A stretch of 64,000 bases of DNA from an uncultured Alistipes sp. (GCA_910576555.1 CAJTIY010000001.1:248001-312000); one strand, 5' to 3'; positions 8,793-16,390 are shown, numbered from the stretch's first letter. Notes: generated from the sequence alone by a model not told the origin. Program-made: numbers and translations.

Positions 8793-10448
8793 ATGAAGAC
8801 GAAACAGATTCTATCGGTGGGTCTCGTCATCGGCACGCTGTGCCTCTGCTTCGGCTGCTCGGTCACGGGGCCGCTTGCGCGGCGGCAGGTAGCGCCGGGT
8901 CTGTCGCAGCTCTCGCGCGCCGAGCGGCAGGAGCGGCAGTCCGACTACCGTCCGCAGGTCGTGAAGCTCCAGCGCGACAGCAATACGTTCTTTCTCGCGC
9001 CCGTAGATACGCTTGCCGACGGCGAACGCGTGATGTCCCTTCAAATCGAACAAGTGACCGTCGTGGCGAAGATGCGCTCCGTGCCCGAACGTAATGGACG
9101 TGTGGTGCTGGACTTCATCGTCTCGCTCCCGAAGCAACTTCTGGGAGGCAATCGTAGCGTGGTCATCACGCCCGTACTGCACAAGCCCGACGGGCGCATG
9201 GAACTCGAAGACCTCGTAATTCGCGGCGGGAGGTTCTCATTGCTCCAGCAGCGCGACTACTGGCAATATGAAACTTATGTCGACCGTTTCCGGCCCGACA
9301 CCCTCGGGCGCGAGGCGGCGTTCAACCGCTTCGTGAAGTTTCCCTACCCGGAGGATGCGCGGCTCGATTCCGTTGTCGAACGCCGCGGCATGATGACCTA
9401 CTACTACTCGGAAGAGGTCCCGACCGACGAGACCTCGAAGCGCATGACCGTAACGCTCGAAGGCAAGGTCCTCGGCATCGACGACAGCAGCTACCGACTG
9501 CCGCCCTCCGACACGCTGGACTACGTTGTTTCTTCGATGCTCTCGTTCGTCGATACCCTGCCGCGATACTGCATCCGAATTATCGACAAGTACGTCACCG
9601 TCACCGACCGCAGCTACATCCGGTTTCATGTCGGTCGCACAGAGGTAGTGGACACGCTGGGCGACAACCGCCGACAGCTGGACAAGATCGCCGACCTGAT
9701 GCGCCGCATCGTCGGGCAGGAGGAGTTTTTCGTCGATGCCATGACACTCACGGCGACCGCCTCGCCCGAGGGCCGCTACACGGCGAACGAGGCACTGGCC
9801 CAAGGTCGCGCGCAGGCACTCAAGCGCTACCTCGTCCGCCGCTTCGGCCGGCAGCTCGACACCATGCTGACCGTCCGCTGGGAGGCCGAGGACTGGGACG
9901 AACTCACCCGGCTTATCAAGGGCAGCCGGGAGCTACCGCATCGAGACGAGATACTGGCGCTGATTGCGGCGGAGAAGAATCCCGACCGGCGCGAGCGGAT
10001 GATCCGGGAGCGGTTTCCGCAGGACTATGCCCATATCAAACGCGAAATCTATCCGCGGCTGCGGGCTGTAACCTGCCGCTACGACCTGCGGCGCAAGGGG
10101 ATGGTCAAGGACACGATCCACACGACCGAACCCGACACAACCTACGCACGGGGCGTGGAGCTGTTGCGGAAGCGGAAATATGCCCAGGCACTCTACATCC
10201 TCGACGGCTACGGAGACCGCAATACGGTCGTGGCGCATCTGTCGCTGGGGCATGACGAGCAGGCGCTGGAGCTGCTCGCCGCGCTGCCCAAAGACGCCGT
10301 AACCGAGTATCTGAAAGCGATTGCTTGCTCGCGGCTCGGACGCAAGGACGAAGGACGCAAACACTTCCTCGAAGCCTGCCGCCTCGACGAGCACATGGAG
10401 TATCGCGGAAACCTCGACCCCGAAATCACCGAACTGTTAAAAGACTGA
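8793..10448 (+). CDS. OmpA-like lipoprotein with C-terminal TPR-like region in the fimbrial operon
   Basis: A 551-residue lipoprotein (Cys22, motif CFGCS). After a beta-rich N-terminal half, residues about 295-365 look like an OmpA-type peptidoglycan-binding fold with a TATASPEG motif followed by NEALAQGRAQALKRYL, the usual pattern in Bacteroidales OmpA-like proteins. The last 100 residues are helical and repeat-like (YARGVELLRKRKYAQALYIL), resembling TPR. It sits two bases after the DUF3575 gene and five before a tiny lipoprotein. I infer a periplasmic or outer-membrane scaffold for the fimbrial apparatus. The family name is less certain than the layout. Confidence 0.65.
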   Translation: MKTKQILSVGLVIGTLCLCFGCSVTGPLARRQVAPGLSQLSRAERQERQSDYRPQVVKLQRDSNTFFLAPVDTLADGERVMSLQIEQVTVVAKMRSVPERNGRVVLDFIVSLPKQLLGGNRSVVITPVLHKPDGRMELEDLVIRGGRFSLLQQRDYWQYETYVDRFRPDTLGREAAFNRFVKFPYPEDARLDSVVERRGMMTYYYSEEVPTDETSKRMTVTLEGKVLGIDDSSYRLPPSDTLDYVVSSMLSFVDTLPRYCIRIIDKYVTVTDRSYIRFHVGRTEVVDTLGDNRRQLDKIADLMRRIVGQEEFFVDAMTLTATASPEGRYTANEALAQGRAQALKRYLVRRFGRQLDTMLTVRWEAEDWDELTRLIKGSRELPHRDEILALIAAEKNPDRRERMIRERFPQDYAHIKREIYPRLRAVTCRYDLRRKGMVKDTIHTTEPDTTYARGVELLRKRKYAQALYILDGYGDRNTVVAHLSLGHDEQALELLAALPKDAVTEYLKAIACSRLGRKDEGRKHFLEACRLDEHMEYRGNLDPEITELLKD

Positions 10449-10453
10449 CGACC

Positions 10454-10618
10454 ATGAAAAACAAAAGAATCAGAATCGCCCTCCTGGCGATCGTCGCAGC
10501 GTTGTTCGCCTCCGCATTCGCGGCTTGCAATGTCTACGAACACGAAGAACTCGAAATCAGACGGTGCCCGCAGGTGCAGGATACGGTCATCATGCCCGGG
10601 TGGGATGAAACGGAATGA
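10454..10618 (+). CDS. Small lipoprotein, 54 residues, end of the fimbrial operon
   Basis: A short ORF with a basic N-terminus (MKNKRIRIAL), a hydrophobic core and a clear lipobox (FAAC, Cys25), leaving only a 30-residue mature peptide ending MPGWDETE. It begins five bases after the stop of the OmpA-like gene and is followed at once by a strong terminator, so it is very likely a real gene and the last in the operon. No family is recognised. A small accessory or chaperone-like lipoprotein is possible. Confidence 0.65.
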   Translation: MKNKRIRIALLAIVAALFASAFAACNVYEHEELEIRRCPQVQDTVIMPGWDETE

Positions 10619-10626
10619 TGAACAGA

Positions 10627-10667
10627 CACAAGAACGGCAACGATATTCAATCGTTGCCGTTCTTGTG
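10627..10667 (+). terminator. Strong terminator hairpin closing the fimbrial operon
   Basis: A perfect 18-bp stem (10627-10644 with 10650-10667) has a five-base loop ATTCA and lies nine bases after the stop of the small lipoprotein. There is little T-run behind it. It marks the end of the fimbrial cluster. Confidence 0.8.
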
Positions 10668-10941
10668 ATAATCACTGCCCCTGCAGTACGAGCGGTTGGC
10701 AATAGGTCTTATTCACGACACGGTCGCGCATCAGCCGCATATCGTTGATATTTTGTTATCCATATTGCTCAATTTTTCTGTCGAGTTTTAATTTTTACGA
10801 AGAATAATATCGTATAAATCTGCTAATTGTTCTTTTAATAGCTATCTTTGCAATATAGAGATGATCAAGATTGTTTGTAAAGATAAGAACTCGTGTCTTT
10901 GCTTAAGTTAAGTTTATACAAAAAAATAAAATATAATAACA
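10668..10941 (+). promoter_or_regulatory. Upstream region and promoter of the TIR gene
   Basis: Composition turns AT-rich from about 10745. A full -7 box TATCTTTG is at 10843-10850, so transcription should start near 10857 and leave a leader of about 85 bases before the ATG at 10942. There is no other gene in this stretch. The foreign-looking gene carries a normal Bacteroidetes promoter. Confidence 0.7.
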
Positions 10942-13293
10942 ATGAACCACAAATTATTTATATCTCATAGTAGTAAGCAAAAGCCCTATGTAGAAGAGCT
11001 TCTCAAAGTTATAGGTTATGACTATGCTATTGTTGATAAATACACATTTGAGAGCGCAAAAGAATTATGGAGTGAGATTAGAAATGCAATAGATGAGTGT
11101 GATATATTTGTTTATTTAATCTCAGAAGAATCTCTATCATCTGATTGGGTTAAATGTGAACTTAATTATGTTCGCGAAAAAATAATTGATGAAGAGCAAA
11201 TAGTTTTTTATCCATTCATCATAGATCCTCATATTAGCATAGATCATCCAGAGATAAAAAAATGGATTAAAAATGCGTATTTAACAGACCATTTTATACA
11301 TCCACGTTCGCTTGCAAGACTTTTAAAAAGAAAGATTCTTCGCAGTATATGGGAGCAAATGCCATCAATAAAGGCACAAAACCATTTGTTTCTGGGACGA
11401 GACCAAGAAATGCATAGTCTTGCGGAAGAATATTTTAACACAGGAGATCGTTGCAAATTAAGTATCATTATATCGGGATTGCCTCATATTGGTAGAAAAA
11501 AATTATTACGAGAATTTGTGGCAACAAAAGTTCTGCCGGGAAGTGATCCAACCGATCTTATAGAAATACGAATGACGGATAAGGATAGCCTACCTGAATT
11601 TGCTATCCAATTAAATGATATTGTAGAAGAATATAATTATGATGATTTACTCGACAAAATAAAAAATAAAAGCGAGGCTCTGCAGGTAACAGTGAAGCTA
11701 TTAAACCGCTTGCATGATATAAAAGAAAACATCGTAATTAACGATGATAAATGTATTGTACGAGGAGATGGCTTATTAACGGAATGGTTTCTCGACATCA
11801 TCAAAAATGAGTCAATAAAACCGCATTTATGTTTAAATGTCGCTTCTCGGTTTACGCCCAGACCAAATTTAAATGAAAGATTTACCAATTTAGTTACTCT
11901 TCAAATTCATCCTCTGAAACCTACAGACATGAAGACGTTATTTAACGCTTATGCCTCTCAGAAAGGATTGAAAGTATCTCCCTCTGATATAAATTTTTTT
12001 ATAGATAAATTTGCTGGCTATCCGGAACAAGTTCTATCTACTATTGATATTCTTGCCAAAAGTAATATGGTGTTGGCCAAAAAAAGAGTTCAGGATATAA
12101 TTTGTAAATTCGATAACAGCTATCAAACCATTATAACAGAACTAAAGAAAGACGATCGTACTTTTCAAATATTAGTCCTGCTATCTTCTTTTGAATTTAT
12201 TAGTTATGATTATCTATGTCGTATTTGCGGCGAAGATATTGCGGATGCATTGGAACAATTCCACTATTACTCATTGACTGAATCCTTTGGTAGCAGTAGA
12301 CAATATATCTGTCTTAACTCTGCAGTTACTGATTTCATTAAAAGAACTAAATTTAAATTATCCGAACCCTATAAGAAAAAATTACGCCAAGTAACCCGTG
12401 AAATTTTAGAAAATCCAGACGATAAGAATTCTGATATATCTGCCAGACTTTATATAACAAAAGAGTTGCTACGACAAGGGGATTTGAAAGTTGATGAGCG
12501 ATATCTTATTCCGTCTTTTGCTTTAAAGGTCATCGCTGAGGAATATAACATGGGGAATGATGACAATGTCATATCTCTTGCAGATAGGATTCTTAAAGGC
12601 TATCATAAACGTGCTTATGAGGATGTAATTCGGAGTATTAATTATTGGTTATGCTGCTCGTTATGTAGAAAACGAAATTCTTTATTTTTTAATATAGTAA
12701 AATACTTCGAAAAGTCTCCATACTCCTATTATTTTTTAAATGGTTTTTATTACAGACATATCAACAATTATTTAAAAGCTAAAGATTTTTATAAAAATGC
12801 TTTAGCGCATACACATGAATATGATGGCGATAGTTATGCATCCAAAGCAGAGCACGAGATGGTTATCGTATGTATGGCTTTAGGTGATTATGATGAGGCA
12901 TTAGACTTAGCAGAGCACAGTTATCAAAAAGATTCTTCAAATACTTATCATATTGAATCGTATTTTCGCTGTTTAGTTCGTTCTGCCCATCCCGATCGCG
13001 ATGTACTGAATCGTTTAATGGAAGAAATGCATAAGTCGCTTGACAATCATAGAAATATAATCTATGGTACAATGCGTGCTGAATATTGTTATTTTGTCAA
13101 CAATAAATTTTCTGAAGCTGTTGCATTACTGCGACAATTGATAGAAAGCAACACGAATAGATATAGGAATTATCCATTGCGGTCACTTCAAGAAATTTGC
13201 AAAAAACAAGATGCATTACAAATCTATAACAGTATAGTAAAATCATGTAAGGATATTGGCGAAGAAGAAAGTTTTGATATAGAAGAATCGTAG
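10942..13293 (+). CDS. TIR domain / STAND-like NTPase / TPR protein, candidate anti-phage NADase
   Basis: A 783-residue three-part protein. Residues 1-about 130 form a TIR domain: it opens KLFISHSS and has SEESLSSDWVKCEL, where Glu73 matches the catalytic glutamate of NAD-cleaving TIR domains. Residues about 148-470 look like a STAND (NACHT/AP-ATPase-type) module: FLGRDQEM, a P-loop position SGLPHIGRKKLL (179-187), a Walker B-like ENIVINDD (262-269), and LNVASRFTPRP as sensor. The Walker A is degenerate, with Arg-Lys-Lys where Gly-Lys-Thr is usual. Residues about 560-760 are TPR-like helices (NNYLKAKDFYKNALAHT). The layout suggests that the TPR region senses an invader, the centre oligomerises and the TIR destroys NAD+. 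Its AT-rich composition against GC-rich surroundings indicates recent transfer. Confidence 0.85.
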   Translation: MNHKLFISHSSKQKPYVEELLKVIGYDYAIVDKYTFESAKELWSEIRNAIDECDIFVYLISEESLSSDWVKCELNYVREKIIDEEQIVFYPFIIDPHISIDHPEIKKWIKNAYLTDHFIHPRSLARLLKRKILRSIWEQMPSIKAQNHLFLGRDQEMHSLAEEYFNTGDRCKLSIIISGLPHIGRKKLLREFVATKVLPGSDPTDLIEIRMTDKDSLPEFAIQLNDIVEEYNYDDLLDKIKNKSEALQVTVKLLNRLHDIKENIVINDDKCIVRGDGLLTEWFLDIIKNESIKPHLCLNVASRFTPRPNLNERFTNLVTLQIHPLKPTDMKTLFNAYASQKGLKVSPSDINFFIDKFAGYPEQVLSTIDILAKSNMVLAKKRVQDIICKFDNSYQTIITELKKDDRTFQILVLLSSFEFISYDYLCRICGEDIADALEQFHYYSLTESFGSSRQYICLNSAVTDFIKRTKFKLSEPYKKKLRQVTREILENPDDKNSDISARLYITKELLRQGDLKVDERYLIPSFALKVIAEEYNMGNDDNVISLADRILKGYHKRAYEDVIRSINYWLCCSLCRKRNSLFFNIVKYFEKSPYSYYFLNGFYYRHINNYLKAKDFYKNALAHTHEYDGDSYASKAEHEMVIVCMALGDYDEALDLAEHSYQKDSSNTYHIESYFRCLVRSAHPDRDVLNRLMEEMHKSLDNHRNIIYGTMRAEYCYFVNNKFSEAVALLRQLIESNTNRYRNYPLRSLQEICKKQDALQIYNSIVKSCKDIGEEESFDIEES

Positions 13294-13479
13294 ATTCAAT
13301 AAACTATTGAGCATCGCATTTTAATAATCTGACGTTAACTACATATTCCTCCGCCCTCGGCCAGCAAAGATAGGCACGGCTCACGACACGGCAAGGCATG
13401 AAGCCTTGCCTTAGGTCATTCGCCGCGCTTTGTTTTCCTTTGCTGTCCGGGCGTTCCGGCAGTGTAAAATATCGATGTT

Positions 13480-13581
13480 ATGCGACTGCTTTCAGAAAAA
13501 ATCATCTCGAAATTCGAGGCGCATCCGTTCCACTCGCAAGAGGGAAAGGGATTCGATGCCGAAGTTCTGGTCAAGTACTTC
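13480..13581 (+). pseudogene. 5' fragment of a DUF2958-type gene
   Basis: Thirty-four codons read MRLLSEKIISKF..., SQEGKGFDAEVLVKYF, which fits the N-terminus of DUF2958 proteins carried by Bacteroidales mobile elements. The match stops exactly where a terminator hairpin for the opposite strand begins, and the WYITE-type continuation expected after KYF is absent. It looks like a remnant left by a deletion or insertion junction. The family call is from memory of the N-terminal motif. Confidence 0.55.
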
Positions 13582-13616
13582 AAAAAGAGACAGGGGGATG
13601 TTAATCCTCCTGTCTC
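13582..13616 (-). terminator. Terminator of the HTH gene pair
   Basis: A 13-bp stem (13587-13599 with 13604-13616, one G-T wobble) with loop GTTA. On the minus strand it is followed by TTTTTG, a standard intrinsic terminator placed just after the stop of the helix-turn-helix gene at 13625. Confidence 0.8.
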
Positions 13617-13624
13617 CTGCTCTT

Positions 13625-13918
13625 TTAACGCAGACTCTTCATGTAATTGCGTTCAAGGACGCCGAATATCCCGGACTGCGGGTACAGAAACTTGCCTCCG
13701 ATCGTTGTGTAGGGGATGATACGTTCGTCCCGATAGGTTTGCAACGACCGGGGACTGATATTGAACATGGTCCTAACCTCTTCGCCGGTCAGATACACCT
13801 CGTTGAAGATCGACGGGCGATGCTCGTCAATCAGACGGTTGACGGTCTTCAATGCCTGAAGAGCCTTCTTGTGCAACTCGACGTATTCGGCGGAGTTACG
13901 CGTGATGAAATCGTCCAT
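13625..13918 (-). CDS. Helix-turn-helix (excisionase/MerR-like) DNA-binding protein
   Basis: A 97-residue protein with an N-terminal helical part and a winged helix-turn-helix (EVYLTGEEVRTMFNISPRSL, then YRDERIIPYTTIGGKFLYP) of the HTH_17 type. This is the small regulator class that commonly controls excision in Bacteroidales mobile elements. The start overlaps the stop of the upstream HTH gene by one base, so the pair is coupled. It is intact, unlike its partner. It probably binds element DNA to control excision or transfer; the target is not known. Confidence 0.8.
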   Translation of the reverse strand: MDDFITRNSAEYVELHKKALQALKTVNRLIDEHRPSIFNEVYLTGEEVRTMFNISPRSLQTYRDERIIPYTTIGGKFLYPQSGIFGVLERNYMKSLR

Positions 13919-14205
13919 TACTTTTTAGAGGTAATCATGTTGGCCGCAAGAAGACGATGGACGTCCGCCTCCTTGATGAAGATTTTGTTGCCGATCGCCG
14001 TATAGGGAACGATTCCCTGCTGGCGGAAATACTGCAAACCCCGTTTGGTAATGTGCAGCGCCTTGCAGACCTCTTCTTGAGTCAGTCACTTGTCGGGCTT
14101 GTGAGGTTGGCACAGCGAACCCAGACACTCCACACGCTCGCAGACGCGATGGAGCAGGGAGCACAATTCATCATAGGCTCCCGATTCGATCATTTTACAT
14201 TCCAT
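13918..14205 (-). pseudogene. Helix-turn-helix protein with an in-frame TGA
   Basis: A second HTH_17-type gene that reads MECKMIESGAYDEL..., then a TGA at 14086-14088, then LTQEEVCKALHITKRGLQYF and VPYTAIGNKIFIKEADVHRL to a TAA at 13918-13920. Homologues have Trp at the broken position (DKWLT), so TGG has become TGA. Without read-through only 39 residues are made, before the DNA-binding part. No good internal start is seen. The TAA overlaps the next ATG by one base. A premature stop here could weaken translation of the coupled downstream gene. Confidence 0.75.
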
Positions 14206-14369
14206 AGCTGATAAGATTAAGTTGAACAATCCCCGATTAGACGGGTCGAATGCAAAATAAAGCCATTTTCTTCCACTTGCCTCCTGCTGTCCCTCGTGTG
14301 CCGTTTAGGACCGTTCAACTTCCCGAAAGTGAGCTAAAATACTGATTTGCAGATACGCGAAATTTTCGC

Positions 14370-14377
14370 TATATTTG
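14370..14377 (+). promoter_or_regulatory. Promoter -7 box
   Basis: TATATTTG, a full match to TAnnTTTG, 26 bases before the short ORF at 14403. The expected transcription start is near 14384. Confidence 0.55.
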
Positions 14378-14402
14378 TGCTGCAGAGTTGTTTGACACCT
14401 GA

Positions 14403-14471
14403 ATGATGACGCAAGACGATGATACCGATTCGTTGCCAAATCATTACCTCGCCCCAAAGACAACCCCGTAA
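14403..14471 (+). CDS. Short ORF, 22 codons, behind a good promoter
   Basis: The sequence begins MMTQDDDTDSLPNHYL and ends TTP. It has a full -7 box upstream and a stem-loop over its stop codon (14460-14471 with 14481-14492, 11 of 12 positions paired). No family is recognised. It may be the cut-off beginning of a gene interrupted at the element boundary, a leader peptide, or not coding at all. Confidence 0.25.
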   Translation: MMTQDDDTDSLPNHYLAPKTTP

Positions 14472-14492
14472 CCGATTAAATTACAGGGTTGT
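14460..14492 (+). terminator. Stem-loop after the short ORF
   Basis: The arms 14460-14471 and 14481-14492 pair at 11 of 12 positions around a nine-base loop. The flank behind it is only weakly T-rich (ATAATAAA). It is probably a terminator for the transcript from the 14370 promoter. Confidence 0.4.
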
Positions 14493-14513
14493 ATAATAAA
14501 AGCGAGCCTCCCT

Positions 14514-14712
14514 GATTATGCCGAGACGGAGTATCTTCGGCGCAGCCAAAGTACGAATAAGCAAGGGCAAATGCAAGTTTGCTTGCGGTTTGCCGAGCGA
14601 AAGTATCTTGGGCGCAGCCAAAGTTCGAAAAGTCGAGCGCAGAAGCAAGCGTTAGCATGATTATGCCGAGACGGAGTATCTTGGGCGAAGCCGCAAATAC
14701 GGACGAGCGCGG
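14514..14712. repeat. Diverged tandem copies of a 74-bp dispersed repeat
   Basis: Three units start at 14514, 14588 and 14659 (periods 74 and 71). Shared parts are TGCCGAG, GAGTATCTT.GGCG.AGCC and CAAAGT.CGAA. The same family, on the other strand and much better conserved, lies at 63230-63432 in front of dapB. Each unit contains a promoter-like TATCTT. Confidence 0.65.
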
Positions 14713-14764
14713 AAAACCGGAACGGATGCCCGACTCGCCGAAGAGCCGGGCATCCGCCCGCAGG

Positions 14765-15299
14765 TCACCACACGTTCCGATGAATCCGCTCCGCCGCGCG
14801 AACTACCTTCTGCCTGAACGGGGGTGTCAGCCCGGCCGCATGGCCTATGGCGAGGAAACAGGTGAACTCGTAGTCGTCCGGAGCTCCGACGAGCCGTTTC
14901 ACGTGCTCCGATTCATCGCCGATGGGAATGCGGAACGCACAGGCCAGCCCCCCTCTGCCGGAAGAAGGGCAGAACGAGACAACCGCTCTGCACGAGCATC
15001 CGCCGCTGCTTGGGCAGCGCATCGACGAACATGGCGCGCTCATCGGCGTCCATCGTCCCGGAGGCCGCTTCGAGCCCCTATTGCTGAATCGCCGCGGTAT
15101 TCGCGGCCACGGGGGGGGGCTACGAGTCGGGCGATCCGCTCGCGGATCCCGCACGACGACGAATTCGAACTGACGCAGACGGTCGTTGGTCCGCGACTTG
15201 AATGCCGCCGACAGAATCCGCTCCAACGCCTCGTCCGCAACCGGCTCTGCAGTAAAATCCCGGACGGTCCCGCCGTTCCAATACATTGTAAAAATCCAT
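14765..15299 (-). pseudogene. Nitroreductase-family protein, heavily decayed
   Basis: The start MDFYNVLERR and the segments RTVRDFTAEPVADEALERIL, RERIARLVAP, GLEAASGTMDADERAMF and GLACAFRIPIGDESEHVKRL are clearly those of an FMN-dependent nitroreductase, but they lie in three frames. I see frameshifts near 15270, near 15147 and at a C9 run (15111-15119), an in-frame TAG after AIQQ, and an internal loss of roughly 40 codons just before GLACAF that removes the central region. A good promoter (TAATTTTG, 15325-15332) remains. It faces an AraC-type regulator gene that is also broken; the pair was probably a regulated flavoenzyme unit. Confidence 0.8.
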
Positions 15300-15324
15300 A
15301 ACGCTGTTTTTTTGAATCCGACGG

Positions 15325-15332
15325 CAAAATTA
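15325..15332 (-). promoter_or_regulatory. Promoter -7 box of the nitroreductase pseudogene
   Basis: TAATTTTG on the minus strand, 26 bases before the ATG at 15299. It lies in the divergent interval shared with the AraC-type gene. Confidence 0.5.
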
Positions 15333-15417
15333 CATCCGTTTTTCTTGTCGTTCATTTGCCTTATTAGTTCATATACTTTGTCGTCGATTCGCAATCCTGT
15401 TTTTTCGAAGCATCGTC

Positions 15418-16269
15418 ATGGAAGAGACCGCCCCCTACGAACTGCCGGAAACGGAAAACCATTCGTTTTTCTACGTGGACCGACAGCTCGAACCCCGGAT
15501 CGAAGCCGGACTGCACAGCCACGACGCATGGGAGGTATACTATGTCGTCCGCGGTCGCAGTTACCGCACGGCGGGCGATACGTCACAACCCTTCGCGGCA
15601 GGCGATGCCGCCCTGATCCCGCCCGGGATGCCCCATCGCTGAGCGTACGATCCGGCATCGGCGGACGAGAGGGGACGCATCCGCTACCTGATGGTCGCCT
15701 TCGACCGCAAAATGGTGGAGCGTTGCACGACGCTCTTTCCCGAATTGCGCAACCGACAGACCGGCATCGCGTTCCCGACCGAAACCCTGAAATTCGGTCC
15801 CGAAAGCACGCGCATCGTCCGCTGCATCCTGTCGCAGATGAACGCAAGCGACGAACTGGAGCGCCTGTGCGCCATGCTGCGCCTGCTGCCCGTCGTCTTC
15901 ACGGCGGCCGACCGCACCCTCGCAAGCCGACCGATGCGTTCGGAGCGGGACGTAAGGCGCATGCAGCGCATCTGGACCTACGTGATGGCGCACTACGGCC
16001 ACGCCATCCCGCTCGACGCAATCGCAGCGGAGGCAGGCATGAACCGCACGGCCTTCTGCGCCTTCTTCAAACGCTGCAAGGGGATGACCTTTGCGCAGCT
16101 CCTCACCCGATACCGCCTCGATACGGTATGCGAACTGCTGAAACACACGCAGAAGCAGGTATCGGAAATACGCTACGCCGTCGGCTTCAACGATCGGCCC
16201 CATTTCGTACGGGTATTCACGCACGCCGAGGGGATCTCTCCGTCCAAATACAGACAACGATACCGATGA
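15418..16269 (+). pseudogene. AraC-family regulator with an in-frame TGA
   Basis: The frame is open from 15418 to 16269 except for TGA at 15640-15642. The N-terminal cupin-like sensor part reads HSFFYVDRQLEPRIEAGLHS and PFAAGDAALIPPGMPHR. Then come the stop and AYDPASADERGRIRYLMVAF. The C-terminal double helix-turn-helix is complete (IAAEAGMNRTAFCAFF; ISPSKYRQRY). Homologues usually have Trp after PHR, so this is a TGG to TGA change. Translation could restart at 15691 (MVAFDRK) and give a 192-residue protein with the DNA-binding domain but no sensor, so partial function is possible. It is divergent from the nitroreductase remnant it presumably controlled. Confidence 0.8.
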
Positions 16270-16349
16270 CAGGGCCGATCGCGCCGATCCGTCGGCTGGC
16301 TTCCGACACGCCCCCGGCGCTCCGATTTGCCGGTTCGCACCGAATGCAC

Positions 16350-16357
16350 TATCTTTG
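16350..16357 (+). promoter_or_regulatory. Promoter -7 box of the EamA transporter
   Basis: A full TATCTTTG. Transcription is expected near 16364, which rules out the TTG at 16355 as start codon and supports the ATG at 16391. Confidence 0.7.
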
Positions 16358-16390
16358 CCTTCGATTTCCATTCATCGACAGGACCCATCC

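Larger units (their letters stand above)
14206..14764. other. Gene-poor stretch at the element/chromosome boundary
   Basis: About 560 bases with no long gene. From left to right it holds an inverted 9-bp pair (14219-14227 and 14313-14321), a plus-strand promoter, a 22-codon ORF with a hairpin behind it, and three diverged 74-bp repeat units. The change from element genes to chromosomal genes falls here. An attachment site is possible, but no direct repeat partner can be seen in the window. Confidence 0.5.

Noticed and set aside
13398..13604. A 68-codon plus-strand ORF before the HTH genes.
   Set aside because: It overlaps the DUF2958 fragment in another frame and has no recognisable start signal or domain.
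13925..14164. A 79-codon minus-strand ORF.
   Set aside because: It is an out-of-frame reading of the broken HTH gene, whose true frame shows clear homology on both sides of the TGA.
14206..14500. tRNA gene or attachment site at the element edge.
   Set aside because: No cloverleaf or T-loop motif was found, and no direct repeat partner is visible inside the window.
14086..15642. Recoding of UGA as a sense codon in this organism.
   Set aside because: Many intact genes (EamA, pheT, fmt, the FimB-like gene) end normally at TGA with the next signals right behind, so UGA is a working stop.
16355..16390. A longer EamA protein starting at TTG 16355.
   Set aside because: That codon lies inside the promoter -7 box, upstream of the expected transcription start.
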